A DNA stretch of 64,000 nt from Branchipolynoe longqiensis (lineage: Eukaryota; Annelida; Polychaeta; Phyllodocida; Polynoidae). Both the position numbers and the translations under genes were made by a program. The number at the start of each line of letters is the position of its first letter. Positions within the stretch are counted from its first letter, which is position 1. Shown here piece after piece: positions 1 to 11,259 of the stretch. The DNA lies in the NCBI GenBank assembly GCA_030323885.1, contig CM059196.1:35442481-35506480 (forward strand). The letters are read 5' to 3'. A model generated the notes under the pieces. That model did not search any database and was not told the DNA's origin. It saw nothing but the letters and a program-made list of their open reading frames with translations.

Positions 1-277
1 ATAAGTCAGAATAGACTTGTTTTCACCATTAGACACTCGGTCAATAGACAGCCCGAGCCTACAGTTTTAACAAGCCACGAGATTTTTAACATCCCACACC
101 ACATAGACATTGTATGGGAGCAACTGGCCTTTGGTGATGCTGTACATTATAGATAGCGGTGGAAATCCAACTTGTCAGAGGTGATGGTATGGGGAATCGA
201 ACCACTGACCTTCAGATTAGGAGTCCGACCTAGAAAAAAAAGCCAGACTTTCTAACCACTCTGCCAGAGAGAACCCC
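1..277 (-). mobile_element. tRNA-derived SINE family C (cut by window edge)
   Basis: Reading on the minus strand: GGTTCTCTGGCAGAGTGGTT (A-box region), GGTTCGATTCCCC (B box), then a body with CCACCGCTATCTATAATG, ending TCAGAATAGACTTG-like text near the left edge. Confidence 0.75.
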
Positions 278-387
278 CGATATGTATACATATATGAAGG
301 ATAAATTACACAATCTCTGCCTTGATTCTGTCGGCATTCAACCAACTAGAATCATGTAATTCTATTCGCATCTGCTTCATTTTCGCG

Positions 388-728
388 ACCAGACGGGATG
401 GCCGAATGAGTTACAGTGTCCGTCTCCCTTGCTGGTAGATCGTGGGGTCGTGGGTTCGAACCCTGGTCGAGTCAAACCAATGACTTAAAAAGTTATACTT
501 GTCGCTTCCTAGCCAGGCGCTCGGCATTATTAGGACAGGGAAAGGACTGGTTGTCTCAGTGTCAGGATAATGTGACTGAGTGGGATACCAGGTCATGGTG
601 CCGACAGCCTGGTTTCCCAGTGGGACAGCACTATAAAGTCGCCATGAATGTGCACTGCCACAAGTCGGTACCCGTCCTGATATGACTTTACATGTTGCTA
701 GGACGTAAAACAACAAACAAACAACATA
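388..728 (+). mobile_element. tRNA-derived SINE family A, full copy
   Basis: The tRNA-like head holds an A-box-like GATGGCCGAATGAG and a B box GGTTCGAACCC. A conserved body follows (GGCGCTCGGCATTA, then CAGCACTATAAAGTCGCCAT and TGATATGAC), then an A/C-rich tail of CAA repeats. Direct repeats ATTTTCGCG at 379-387 and 729-737 are the target duplication. Family A is the commonest mobile repeat in this window, with about 20 copies or fragments on both strands. Confidence 0.9.
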
Positions 729-1072
729 ATTTTCGCGTCAGACCTCGCTGATGACGTGGTTGCTATGGTTCCCATCCCATCCTAGTTAAATAACTGTTTA
801 TCTGCTTGTTGTCACGGAGGCGTTGCATAGCTGGCATCCCGCCTCGTGACGGTGGGGGGGGGGGGGGGGGGAGAAAGAAGAAATCACACCCACAAAAAAA
901 GACCAACACCAAATCCTGACCTTTCAATGCTGAAGTTGTAAAAACGTCGATTAAAAATGCAAATACCAAAAGCAGACTCTGGATTTGAACCTCGGACCAG
1001 ACTCCACTGTGGAGGTCGGGGATGGGGATGGGGATGGGGGTGGGGTGGGGATGGGGGTGGGGATGGGGATGG

Positions 1073-1188
1073 GTTGGTTGGTTGTTTTGGTTTTACATCC
1101 TGGTAACAGCTAAGATCATATCAGGACGAGTACCGACTTGTGACAGTGCACACTCATGGCGACTTTATAGTGCTGCCCTCTGGAAGAC
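1073..1188 (-). mobile_element. SINE family A 3' fragment
   Basis: Reverse complement of the family A tail and 3' body (GGTTGGTTGTT, then CATATCAGGACG and GCGACTTTATAGTGCTGCC). It lies head-on against the + copy at 1252. Confidence 0.8.
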
Positions 1189-1251
1189 CAGTTGACGGGG
1201 GTGGAGAGTATGAAGCGAGCTTTGGGTTTGGCGTTTCCGGATTCATTACTG

Positions 1252-1572
1252 GGTGAGACCAGACGGGATGGACGAATGAATTGAGCATCCCCTCCCGTGT
1301 CGGGAGTTTGTGGGGTTCGAACCCTGGTCGAGTCCAACCAATTATTTAAAAATTGATACTTATCACTTCTTAGCCAGGCACGTGGCATTATTAGGATAGG
1401 GCAAGGACCAGTTCGCTCAGTGTCAGGATAATGTGACTGAGTGGGATATCCGGTCATGGTGCTGGTGGCCTGGTCTCCCAGTGGGGCAGCATTATAAAGT
1501 TTCCATGCGTCAATACCCATCCTGATATGACCTTAGATCTTGCCAGGACGTAAAACTCCAACACACAGCCAC
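1252..1572 (+). mobile_element. tRNA-derived SINE family A, full copy
   Basis: Head, body and CAA-type tail are as in the copy at 388. TCATTACTG at 1243-1251 and 1573-1581 is the target duplication. Its antisense strand is open for over 130 codons, an artefact of the conserved SINE body. Confidence 0.88.
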
Positions 1573-2224
1573 TCATTACTGTGAGTGGGGGGGGGGGGGC
1601 GAATGAGTCCAGGAGTAAAATGCTAGTGCGACGGTTCTAATGAGTAGCTTACTCTGTCTGGATAATTTAAGTACCTAAATCAAAGCATTCTCATCAATCA
1701 AGGTATACTTATTTGATTCTAGACACAATTCTATTTATGCTCCATTCTGTATGACTCCTTAAATCATATGTACGAGTGGTTAGCAGACATTTCCCTCGGA
1801 CTGAAGCATCGTAAATAGCGTTGTAATGCAGTATTTAATGACAGGGACTGATTCAATCAGGTGATTCAATTAGCAGCGCTCTTAGCATCAATAATGGAGG
1901 CTTATAGGTATGCATTATTAAGCAGAACGCGGGGGGTTGAGGTTCCAGATGATATCGCAGAGTTATCAATTGAAACTAATGAGAATGATTTATAGCGGGG
2001 TTGGTAATTGAAGGATGTATAATGGAGTTGTATATACATATTATATATATGCATAAGTACTTTTGAAAGTTAGCAGAGTGACAGTTGGTTAATGGGTATA
2101 GGAGGCGGGGCAGGAGAGAATGCCTGCTCCGCAGTGAATAACATGGAAGCTTAGGTGTTTAGAGTGAAACATTTTTTAAAAATTTGTTTGTGTCCATTAG
2201 TTGTTTAAGTAGGGGAAATTTCAG
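1573..2224. other. Unique AT-rich DNA, nothing recognised
   Basis: After a G run at 1587-1599 the sequence is non-repetitive, with no convincing ORF, splice pair or inverted repeat. Confidence 0.6.
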
Positions 2225-2441
2225 TCATAGACAACTGGTGTTCCTCATTCCACTGCTGGTCGATAGAAAGCCCGAGCCTACACTTTTACCGACCCAAGGG
2301 ATTTTTAACCTCCCACACCACATAGACATGTTATGAGAGCAACCGGCCTTTGATGACGCTGTAAGTTATACACAGTGGTGGAAATCCAAATTGGCAGAGC
2401 TGGGGGCACGGGGAATCGAACCGCCGACCCATTTAAGGGGC
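2225..2441 (-). mobile_element. SINE family C, head truncated
   Basis: Body and 3' end (CCACTGCTGGTCGATAGAAAG, CCCACACCACATAGACATG) to the B-box region GGGGAATCGAACCGCCGACC. Confidence 0.78.
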
Positions 2442-2526
2442 TGCCATTATTTATATTCACATAATAAATTATGTAGTACATATATGTATATATTAATATA
2501 TAAATATATATATATATATGAAGTAA

Positions 2527-2700
2527 AGTCTGACCACCTCCATACATTGACCTATATCGATCGCTTTGTTTGGGACCCAAAATGTTCACCCTACAATACC
2601 ATTGTAGCAAAATGAAAAACTCCCTAAACAGACCACCTCCCTAAATGGACCATTTAAAGTCGACCCCATGGTCGGTCGATTGAGAGGTTTTATAGAATCC
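2527..2700. mobile_element. pogo/Tigger-like MITE fragment
   Basis: CCTATATCGATCGCTTTGTT, TTGGGACCCAAA, ACCACCTCCCTAAATGGACC and the end GAGAGGTTTTAT match the repeats at 27636 and 34083. Confidence 0.6.
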
Positions 2701-3440
2701 CGGGCAGGTCACCGATTGGACAATAATATAACTAACAAAGTAATAAATAATAATGAAACTCCGCCTGTTTTTAGATCTGCATAATTCATTATACATCCTA
2801 TAACTATACTATATCACGCATATATTTGATGTATGTTATGTATCGGCATTATTCGAGTACAAAGGCGCGGAAAGGAGCTATTATTATTAATATTCTATTT
2901 ACCATTATTCGTTGTAATATTTGGTGCGGGGTACCCCCCTCCCACGTGACCACTGGCGCCACCACCGCCATCTTTCCTAACCACGGACGCTCAACACTGT
3001 GATTCGCCGCCGAAAAAAGATTTTGTTTGTAGCCAGAGCAAGTAGAATGAGAGAAACAAAGACACAATTGAGTAAGTTGCAGAAGTAGAAAGCTATAAAC
3101 ACAGACACATACAGAGAAGCCTATAGACATGCAGAAGAATAAGTATATTTTAATGAGGAAATTAAAAGAGTAACTCGATTTGCCGTGATTCTCTGGCCTT
3201 CATTAATGGCCGACTTTACGAGTATATCTAGTCATTCATCACAGTTCGGTGGCGGCCTTTTTTTGTGCAATATCAAATCATCCTGAAATCCATGCAGACT
3301 GTGTGTTACGTGGTGGGTGCGTGGGTGGGGGGATTGTGTGTATAGGGGCGGAGATTCTATTTGGCCTGCTATTGGGGGGCGTGGCGGTGGGGGGGGGGGG
3401 CGGGGGTACACTATTTCAGCTGTGATATTGAAATCTCTCT
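2701..3440. other. Unique DNA, nothing recognised
   Basis: Non-repetitive apart from a G-run patch at 3370-3405 and short AT palindromes at 2780-2870 that resemble repeat K. The minus-strand 93-codon frame here has no recognisable similarity. Confidence 0.55.
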
Positions 3441-3452
3441 ACCGCTGCGACT

Positions 3453-3787
3453 ACCTGGCATGGTGGCAGAGTCAGTAAAGCGCAGGCTTCCGGTGCGGGA
3501 GAGAGGGAGTTCGATTCCATGTCGAGTCAAACCAATGACTTACAAAATTGATACTTATCACTTCCTAGGTTGGCGATCGGCATTAATAGGATAGGGCAAG
3601 GACTGACTAGCACATCTAGATAATGTGACTGAGTGGGATATTGGGTCATGGTGCCGGTGGCCTGATTTCCCAGTGGGGCAGCACTATAAATTCAGCATGA
3701 GTGTGCACTGTCACAAGTCGATACCCATCCTGATATGACCTTAGATGTTGCCAGGACATTAAGCTCCAACAACCAACCAGCCAACGC
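3453..3787 (+). mobile_element. tRNA-derived SINE family A, full copy
   Basis: Complete head-body-tail copy. CTGCGACT at 3445-3452 and 3788-3795 is the target duplication. Confidence 0.88.
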
Positions 3788-3859
3788 CTGCGACTTCAAT
3801 ATTAAATGTTCCTGTCAATGGCCAGAATATTCCCAAGTATTGCACCGCAGTGTGAGCGT

Positions 3860-4060
3860 TGCATAATCACGTGATGCCATGACGTGGCTGGACTTGCAGT
3901 GATGACGTCACGGGAGGTCACGTGGCACGCCGGGCTGGGTTGTTACTGACGGCCGCCGCCGGGTGGCGCCATACGTCAGGCCGCGTCTGGGGTACATAAA
4001 TAGACGCTGGGCCTGAGAGGCATAGTCCGCGCCAGGACTAGCCGAACTGCGCATGCCCAT
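3860..4060 (+). promoter_or_regulatory. Candidate promoter-like cluster (E-box, CRE, TATA-like, NRF1-like)
   Basis: CACGTG at 3869 and 3919, TGACGTCA at 3903-3910, TACGTCAGG at about 3972, TATA-like ACATAAATAG at 3994-4003 and TGCGCATGC at 4048-4056 lie within 200 bp of CpG-rich DNA. The order would suit + transcription starting near 4025-4035. Downstream there is only a homopyrimidine tract, and no first exon is recognised. Confidence 0.35.
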
Positions 4061-4086
4061 CAGCTGCCAACTTCCGGTTTACCTCC

Positions 4087-4892
4087 ATCCCCTCCCCTCC
4101 CCTCCCCTTCTCTCTTTCTCTATCGTACCTCCCCCTTCTCCCTATCCGTTGTCCACGTGTTCGCTCCCCTTTTCCCCTCCTCTTTCCCCCTTCTCCCTCC
4201 CACCCCTTCCCCCTTCCACTTCCCCCTCCCCTCCCCATCGCCCCTCCCCATCGCCCCTCCCCTTTGCCCCCTCCCCTTTGCCCCCTCCCCTTCCCCCTCC
4301 CCCCTCCCTTCCACCCCTCCCTTCCACCCCTCCCTTCCACCTCCCTTCCCCCCTCCCCTTCGCCACTCCCCTTCCCCCTCCTCTTCTCCCCCCTCTTCCC
4401 CCTCCCCTCCCCCTCCCCCTCCCCTTTCCCCCTCCCCTTTCCCCTTCCCCCTTCCCCCTTCCCTTTCCCCCTCCCCTCCCCTTTCCCCTCCCCTTTCCCC
4501 TCTTCCCTTTCCCCTTCCATTTCCCCCCTCTCAGTTCCCCCCTCCCCGTTCCCCCCTCCCCTTTCCCGCCTCCCCTTTCCCCCCCTCCCCTTCTCTCCCT
4601 CCCCTTTCCCCCTCCCCCTTTCCCTCCGCTCCCTCCCCTCCTCCCGGCTCCCTCCTCCCTCCCATCTCCCATTCCCCCTTCCTACCCCTCCTCTACCCCC
4701 TTCCTTCTCCCCCTCCCCCCTTCCATTCACCTCCCTCCCCATCACATACCTTACCTCTCCCACCCCTTCACCCTCTCGTCGGCACCTCGTACTTCCTCAC
4801 ACACCCCTCCCTACACCCCCCCCCCCTCCCTACACACCCTCCCCCTTCCTACACACCCTCCCCCAACCCGACACACCTCCTCCCTCTTTCTC
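4087..4892 (+). repeat. Homopyrimidine (C/T) tract, ~0.8 kb
   Basis: Almost uninterrupted C/T sequence on the + strand (CCCCTCCCCTTTCCC-type repeats). All three + frames and the minus frames stay open because stop codons need purines. No protein is implied. Confidence 0.95.
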
Positions 4893-5139
4893 TTGGGAAC
4901 CAGATATAAATTCTTACTGAACGCTTCTTCTCACTCGCCAATCGCCTAGAGACCTGTGAAGGCGATAGCGGAAATCTCCAAGTAGGTCGACTCTAATAAA
5001 ACGAAAACTTCTAGGGATGCTTCATCCAGACTGGTCAATACTGATTTGTTTGCTACCCCTCCCCCGACATCCACCCCCGCCCCCACATCCACATCCACAT
5101 CCACACCCGCACCCGCACACACACCCACACACACCCACA

Positions 5140-5478
5140 CCGGTGGCCTGCGGCCGAATCTGTAGGGTGCAGGCCTCCCGTGTGGGAGGTCGGGAGTTCG
5201 ATTCCTGGTCAGAGTCAAACCAATGACTTACAAAATTGATACTTGTCGCTTCCTAGCTTTGTGCTCGGCATTAATAGGATAGAGCAAGGATTGGTTAGCT
5301 CAGTGTCAGGATACTGTGACTGAGTGGAATACCGGGTTATGGTGGCAGCGACCTGATTTCCCAGTGGGGCAGCACTATAAAGTTGCCATGAGTGCGCACT
5401 TTCCAAGTCAGTACCCATCCTGATATGACCTCAGATGTTGCCATGATGCAAAATTCCAACAACCAACCAACCGACACA
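5140..5478 (+). mobile_element. tRNA-derived SINE family A, full copy between CA-rich repeats
   Basis: The head begins GGTGGCCTGCGGCCGAATC and the B box is GAGTTCGATTCC. The body and CCAACAACCAACCAACC tail are present. It is inserted in a CCACAC-rich simple repeat that continues on both sides (5060-5140 and 5478-5540). Confidence 0.86.
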
Positions 5479-5613
5479 CACACATCCACACCCACACACA
5501 TCCACACCCACACACACACGCCCACCTCCACAACCACATCGGTGAGCGAGATTTATTTAAACTGACTTCCGGTCAAGGCGGACATGTTCACCTCATAGAA
5601 AAAGAGAGATATT

Positions 5614-6114
5614 GTAGTGGTCTGCACTGACCTCTCAGGCAAGTAACCACATAGACAGGTAGGCATGGGGAGTGTGTTGATATCAGGGAGCCTAGGTGGT
5701 GTAATGGTTAGCACACTGGCCCGGAATGCAAAGAGAAGTGGGTTCGAGTCCCACTCTAGGCACAATATTTCCCATTTTCATCACCCCCACGACACTGGTT
5801 GCCGTGACCATGATCCTATACAAGCTACGCGCTTGTATGTTGTAGAACCTACCCTGTGTATGTGTGGGTGCATTGCCTGTATGTATGTAATTGTAAGCAT
5901 TACAAGACTCTACAATTCCAGGGGGACGAGTGTAGTGGTCTGCACTGACCTCTCAGGCAAGTAACCACATAGACAGGTAGGCATGGGGAGTGTGTTGATA
6001 TCAGGGAGCCTAGGTGGTGTAATGGTTAGCACACTGGCCCGGAATGCAAAGAGATGTGGGTTCGAGTCCCGCTCTAGGCGCAGTATTTCCCATTTTCATC
6101 ACCCCCATGACAAT
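5614..6114 (+). mobile_element. Composite tRNA-derived SINE family B, head-linker-head dimer
   Basis: The unit begins GTAGTGGTCTGCACTGACC. A tRNA-like core follows, with A box GTGGTGTAATGGTTAGCAC, B box GGTTCGAGTCCC and acceptor-like arms GCCTAGG / TCTAGGC. The head ends at CACCCCCACGACA (~190 bp) and is followed by a 128-bp linker, then a second head that stops at exactly the same place. The period is 318 bp. Confidence 0.85.
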
Positions 6115-6792
6115 ATCTAATTAAATATAATATATTTTATGACTAAAGCATTTTGACTGCTTCCTAAATTAAACATCGCATCGGTACTCGTGTAGTTTCT
6201 CGTTGGGATGATTTCTGGGTAATTTGTTTAGACTAGGTAAACTACATGTCGATTAGACCGGAAATCCCAGGGAACGTAATCAATTATCGATGTGGATTAT
6301 GTGGGTGGAGAGTGAGTGTGTGTCGGGGGGTGGGGGGGGGGGGCGAGGGGCGAGATTACCACCCCACATCAATTGAAGAATGAAATCTTTTTTTTTTTAC
6401 CCTCAAAATCCTGTCCAGTGGGTCTAAAATGTTGAATCATTCCGGATATCCGGTGAGTGGAATCCAAGTTGAAGTATCGGCTTTTCTCGAGTGACTTTTC
6501 ATTTGATTACATAATGCAAGTCCGGAATTTGAGCTCAGACTGGACGCCAATAATCGTCTTTTCTCCTGACATCACATGAATGGTGATCTTTCTTTTTATC
6601 AAATTAATTGGGTTTTTTTGGGGTTCTGAAATTGATTCCAAATCTATATAAAAATGGAATTGTTGGCACCGAGTGAGAGTAGGAAATATTTGTTGCATGA
6701 ATTTATTTGTATTTAATTGCTTCCAAACCTCTATAAAAATGGAATTATCGGGGCGGAGTGAAGGTAATAAAGATAGTTACGGAGGGGGCCGA
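6115..6792. other. Unique DNA with a G-run, nothing recognised
   Basis: AT-rich. GGGTGGGGGGGGGGG at about 6328-6343 is the only low-complexity feature. Two short similar texts (TCTATAAAAATGGAATTRT at about 6643 and 6731) suggest an old duplication. Confidence 0.55.
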
Positions 6793-7028
6793 CGGGGGCG
6801 CCACCAGGATAACATATGCAACCTCAGGTGTAGTTGATAGTTGAGTAGGGATTAAGAGTTGACAACCTTCCGGTTTTTATACTTCCATAATGCATTGTGC
6901 TGTGCTAGTATATGTGATGTACAATACATTATGGGAGTATAAAAAACGGAAGGTTGTCGACTTCTATTTCCTACTCAACTATCAACTTCACCCGAGGTTG
7001 CATGTCTTATCCTAGTGGCGCCCCCATG
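6793..7028. mobile_element. Fold-back MITE, 236 bp
   Basis: Arms GGGGGCGCCACCAGGATAAC / ATCCTAGTGGCGCCCCC, then CAACCTCAGGTG / CACCCGAGGTTG and CAACCTTCCG / CGGAAGGTTG, are complementary for over 100 bp around a short loop near 6905-6925. Confidence 0.82.
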
Positions 7029-7521
7029 TAGAGTCAGCTACATTTGGTAAGTGAGTATAGAATAGGAGTAGAACGCATCCCGTTATTTATAATCATATAA
7101 TGCATTATGCATTACATATTAGTGATGCATGATAATTCTCCTAATAACTAGCAGTGTGGAATTAGCGTAGGCTTATGGATAGTTTTACTTCAATAATCCC
7201 CGCTGCATGACGGTGTAATTACCAGCCTTAGCCTCAGTAGAGACCGACATATGGAAGGGATTTGTATTTATCTGATCTTCCGCTAGATGGCGGTAAAAAG
7301 AAAGGTGCTGCCCCCCTAACTCCCCCCCCCCCCAACACAACCAGCACTTACCCTCTCTACTTATGTGTATTAAGAATACAATCTCCCACGGTAGCAAACG
7401 GAGAAAGTTAGCCTCTATAATCACTGTCGTAATGATGAGCATTATTATTACAATTATATTTTTAATCTAGAACTGTTTTTATTTGGGGTTTTTTGTAACC
7501 GATGGGAATTGTTGCTATATT

Positions 7522-8327
7522 TCAAATTGCATAGTCCGATTATTTTGAGTTTCTGTCATTTTCTGAGATAAATATATTCGGGTGATCGTTATAATCTACC
7601 TTACTTTACGTTAAAGTAAATTAATTAAAATCGGTATGTTTTGAAATAGTTGGAGTGTTAACATGTTAAGTAACTCTGACATTGCCGTAACATGCCCTAT
7701 TAAATTGCCTCAGTATTCCCTTCTATATGCCGACAAATATTTAATAAGTGCACCAGTATCTGATTGATTGATTGATTGGTGGTTGCTTTACGCCATGTCG
7801 GCAGCATAGGCCATATTCACGGCGGGAAATGTTTGTTTTTTGTTCAAACCATCGCTTTTACATGTAAAAGCAGACAATCAATTATGTGCCAATAGACACT
7901 CATTAAATTAGAAAGCTCACAATCATAGATTTTTGGTCAAGGGAAACAAATTCCCATAGAAAAAGAAAAGTTTGATTAATAATTGATAGAATCTATTTAG
8001 TAAACTATATGAGGTGGTACAGTCCAGCTGCCCGCAAAAAGGCTAAAATGTTTTCCTGTTTTACCTTCGTAAAAAGATCATGCATACTGTCTGCAGTGTA
8101 GAACTGTTGGCGCAGGGCCAAAAAATCAACGCAACTTAGTAAAATGTGTTTGAGTGTCAGCTGGGACTGACACCCAATACATTCAGGGGGAGGTTCCCCC
8201 TTGAGCAGAAAAGCATGTGTAAGCCATGAATGGCCAACCCAGTATCTAGGTTAAATATGTTAAATCAAATCTAGATAATTATGTTGGTTTTGATAATTTG
8301 ATGGTTTCATCGGACTAGCAGCTTTAA
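7522..8327. mobile_element. TTAA-flanked MITE copy split by a LINE
   Basis: Ends TTGCATAGTCCGATTATT and CATCGGACTAGCAGC, TTAA on the right (8324-8327) and a degenerate TTCAA on the left. Internal text (TCAGTATTCCCTTCTAT, ATTTAATAAGTGCACC) matches the copies at 18326, 20915 and 52078. The LINE 3' end at 7753-8250 is nested inside. Confidence 0.78.
7753..8250 (-). mobile_element. LINE 3' end with (AATC)n tail, nested in a MITE
   Basis: On the minus strand a frame ending at 8005-8007 reads HSWLTHAFLLKGEPPPECIG, then CQSQLTLKHILLSC and ends AAGLYHLI. The C-x-x-C then LTLKHILLSC pattern is the zinc-knuckle-like C-terminus seen after the RNase H region of I/Nimb-type and related LINEs. The 3' UTR ends in a (GATT)n / (AATC)n tail at 7753-7770. 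CCAGTATCT occurs directly before the tail (ending 7752) and again at about 8245, giving a 9-bp target duplication. The insertion splits the TTAA element at 7522-8327. Confidence 0.82.
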
Positions 8328-9019
8328 ACAAAAATTATTAAATTGTTAAAAGTTCCGATATTTTCGGGAATTTACGACAGCTAGATGAAGCGAGTATAGT
8401 GGAGCCAATGTGATATGGTTACTTGAGAGATGGCTTAGGACTGGAATGTTGTAAGTATTGTAAAAATATTGGGGGGGGGGGGTCTATCTGGTTTTCATGC
8501 ATGGTTTCCTGTGAGATTTTGGTGATGCCTTGTTTGGACGGAGGGATGGGCCAAGTTATGTCGGTGCCTGAGGCACGAGGGAATCCACGAGAGCTGATGG
8601 ATTGAATTTCAAAACAGTTTGATGGTATCCTATGAAGCCTTGTTGGTGTCTTTGTATTCATATCTTGAGCTATATATGATTCTCAAATGATCTCAAATGG
8701 GGTGTACCTGCTTCCAATGCTTCTTCCCAGTAGTGTCCTAGTTAAGTTTAATGGCGGATCTTCAAGCGATAGGAGAAAACCACCCCGCAATACATACAAG
8801 TGTTTCCAATGAAAACAATAATTGCCAAGATAATACATTGCCCCAATTGAAAACTTAATTAGGCTTTGATTGAAAAGCTTTGCTCTGCCTATTATATAAA
8901 CATACGGCAGTTATGGAGTAGATCCTGTGTCAAAGCATTTCGGCATGCGCGACCAAATATTTGTCACATATTTCAATTCAAATATCACCAGAATCTCCCC
9001 CTTCAAAATAAGTTCTGTG
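8328..9019. other. Unique DNA, nothing recognised
   Basis: A G run at 8471-8480 and no supported gene; frames of 60-80 codons are isolated and without splice context. Confidence 0.55.
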
Positions 9020-9335
9020 TGGTGTTTGTGGCAGAGTGTTTAGAGTGTCTGACTTTTTTCTAGTTCGGACTCCTATTCTGAAGGTTGGTGATTCGATTTC
9101 CCATGGCCCCACCCCACCTGCCAATTTGAATTTCCACCGCTGTGTATAACTTACAATGTCATCAAAAGCCGGTTGCTCTCATACCATGTCTATGGGGTGT
9201 GGGAGGTTAAAAATCCATTGGGTCGGTAAAAGTGTAGGCTCGGGCTTTCTATCAACAAACTGTCTAATGGTGAAAACAAGTCTATTCAGACTTAACCATG
9301 ATAGGCAGTATAAATCTTCAAGAAAAAAAGGTGGA
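9020..9335 (+). mobile_element. SINE family C, near-complete copy
   Basis: Head TGTGGCAGAGTGTTTAGAG, B-box region GGTGATTCGATTTCCC, body and 3' end AGGCAGTATAAATCTTCAA. Confidence 0.82.
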
Positions 9336-9599
9336 TTATAACAATGAACCTGATATATCCTGCTGTAATGATATGACAGAAAGTCAAAAGCACCAGATAA
9401 TATAGCAGGTAAGTTCCACAAGCGCTGATACAGATTACCAGTGTTAACACCCTCATTGCACCCCTTCCACACACACACACACATTAAACACGACCTTCTA
9501 CACCAGCACTGCACTCAGGGGATCGGGTTTGATCCATTGATGATAATAGTGGCGATAGAAGTATATTATCTGCCTGAGGGTTGTCTCACCTGTCATTAA

Positions 9600-9815
9600 T
9601 TCCCCGCCCTCACCCCTTACACACTCCCCCCCCCCCCCACCACACTCCCCCCACCCAACCTAACCCCCTCCCCACCCCGCCCCACCACACTCCCCGCACC
9701 CCACCCTACACTACCCTACCCAACTCCACCCAACTCCACCCCACCCCACCACATTCCCCCACCCCACCCCACCACACTCCCCCCACCCCACTTAACCCCC
9801 TCCCCCAACCCACCT
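9600..9815 (+). repeat. CCCCACC/ACCCCA-rich low-complexity DNA
   Basis: C-rich repeat with ACTCC and CCACC words; adjoins the fold-back element at 9816. Confidence 0.9.
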
Positions 9816-10532
9816 CGGGCCGTATGCAGGAGTCAGTGTTAGCGAGGAAAAACGGTATGCACGGTTTAGCGGCGAAAAATGGTATGCACAAGTCAGTGTT
9901 AGGCCTAACACCAAATGCTTAACCGGTGTTACGTTACCCCTAAAAAATATTAGGTTTAGCGAGTTTATTAGGCCCAAATCTATTCAATGCTGTCATATTT
10001 AACAGAATTACATACGCAATAAGTGAAATTTTATCAATTTAACCCTAAATTCAAAGCGTTATTAAGGCTACCGCCGCATTGGCAGCGATATTAATAGTTA
10101 TATTTTCGAATCGACGAAAGTAAAGTAAACAAATCGCCGCCGCCGCCGCCGCATCGACGTCGCTTTCCATACTGGCGGTGGCGGCGGTTTGTTTACTGTA
10201 CGTTCGTCGATTCGAAAATATAACTATTAATATCGCCGCCAATGCAGCAGTAGCCTTAATAACGCTTTGAATTTAGGGTTAAATTGATCAAATTTCACTT
10301 ATTGTGTATCTAATTCTGTTAGATATGATAGCATTTAATATATTTAAGCCTAATATATGGGTACAGACGCAGAGGGATTTCCCAAATCTATAAATAAATT
10401 CACGTTTAGCTATAATGAAAGTGTTACGCGCTCCTGCATACGACTTGACACAGTTCCCGACGTCGGTGATAGCTAAATGGTAACAGGCTCTAACACCAAA
10501 CCCCGCTAACACTGACTCCTGCATACGGGCCC
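9816..10532. mobile_element. Long inverted-repeat (fold-back) element, 717 bp
   Basis: Outer ends GGGCCGTATGCAGGAGTCAG and CTGACTCCTGCATACGGGCCC form terminal inverted repeats. Inner arms (from AATAGTTATATTTTCGAATC to its complement near 10250) flank a centre of GCC/GGC triplets at 10135-10190. No transposase. Homologous to 41476-42190. Confidence 0.85.
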
Positions 10533-10542
10533 TGATCTATAA

Positions 10543-10547
10543 TGTTA

Positions 10548-10602
<55 letters not shown>
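10543..10602. repeat. (TA)n microsatellite
   Basis: About 60 bp of TA with one TTA break. Confidence 0.95.
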
Positions 10603-10639
10603 AACACAAGCTACAGTACAAAAAGGGAGAAAGACAATG

Positions 10640-10935
10640 AAGGTGGGTTGAGCGGTGGTGGAGCCACCGGCGCCCGTATGAGTAGGAGGCAAATACATGC
10701 AGAGAGCCCATTGGCCAATAATATAGTATCGGAATAACATAATACAGTGTAATAAAAGATAGAAATTCCCTTACGCAGCTTAAAACTCGCATAATGCTTA
10801 TACATCACATATATAAAATTGTCTGCGGTTCCGTGAATGTCGGTTACAGTGTGAATCAGGTGGTGGCGCCACGATCGGAGCTGAGGTTGAGCAGGCTGGA
10901 GCAGCAGATGACTAGTCCAGACTCGAGCAGTCAAT
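10640..10935. mobile_element. Repeat K with GGTGGTG / CACCACC palindromes
   Basis: GCGGTGGTGGAGCCACCGG, AAATTCCCTTACGCAGC and CTCGCATAATGCTTATACA, then GGTGGTGGCGCCACGATCGG. The same blocks recur at 53735-54120 and, in part, at 55060-55270, next to (TA)n in two cases. Confidence 0.6.
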
Positions 10936-11259
10936 AACTGGGGTAGTGCTGGGGGCAGAAAGGATATCCTGCGGATATTATACACCGTGCCCATTGCAGT
11001 ATGGTTAGGCCTACTACAGAAGCTGGATATAAATGTCTTTCATGTCCGTTTCTTCATATTTTGTATATAAAGTCTTTACTGGCGGATTATTATTCGGAAC
11101 AAAAGAGCACATTTCCGCAAAAAAATTGCAGGTAACGTCTAAGCGCCATTAAGCCGGACGGGGCGTGTACTAGGCATGTGCCACGTTCCCGCGAATAGCT
11201 TGGCAGAGTGCGTGAAGTCAGCCAGAAATCTCACCCAGCGTGGTAATAAATAAGGCGAG

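Noticed and set aside
1116..1520. Minus-strand ORF of 134 codons with HSWRLYSAAPLGNQ-like text, recurring at many positions
   Set aside because: It is the antisense of SINE family A; similar frames occur wherever the SINE body is intact (for example 5215, 43722, 58644). No start context, splice signals or independent conservation.
4038..4949. Overlapping ORFs of 176-298 codons rich in Pro/Ser/Leu or Gly/Arg/Glu
   Set aside because: The homopyrimidine tract cannot form stop codons in any frame; the frames overlap on both strands.
5699..5762. Possible true tRNA gene (GCCTAGG acceptor arm, A and B boxes)
   Set aside because: The same core occurs in every SINE B head with a poor anticodon stem and fixed flanks, so it is a SINE head. 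The other SINE families have similar cores.
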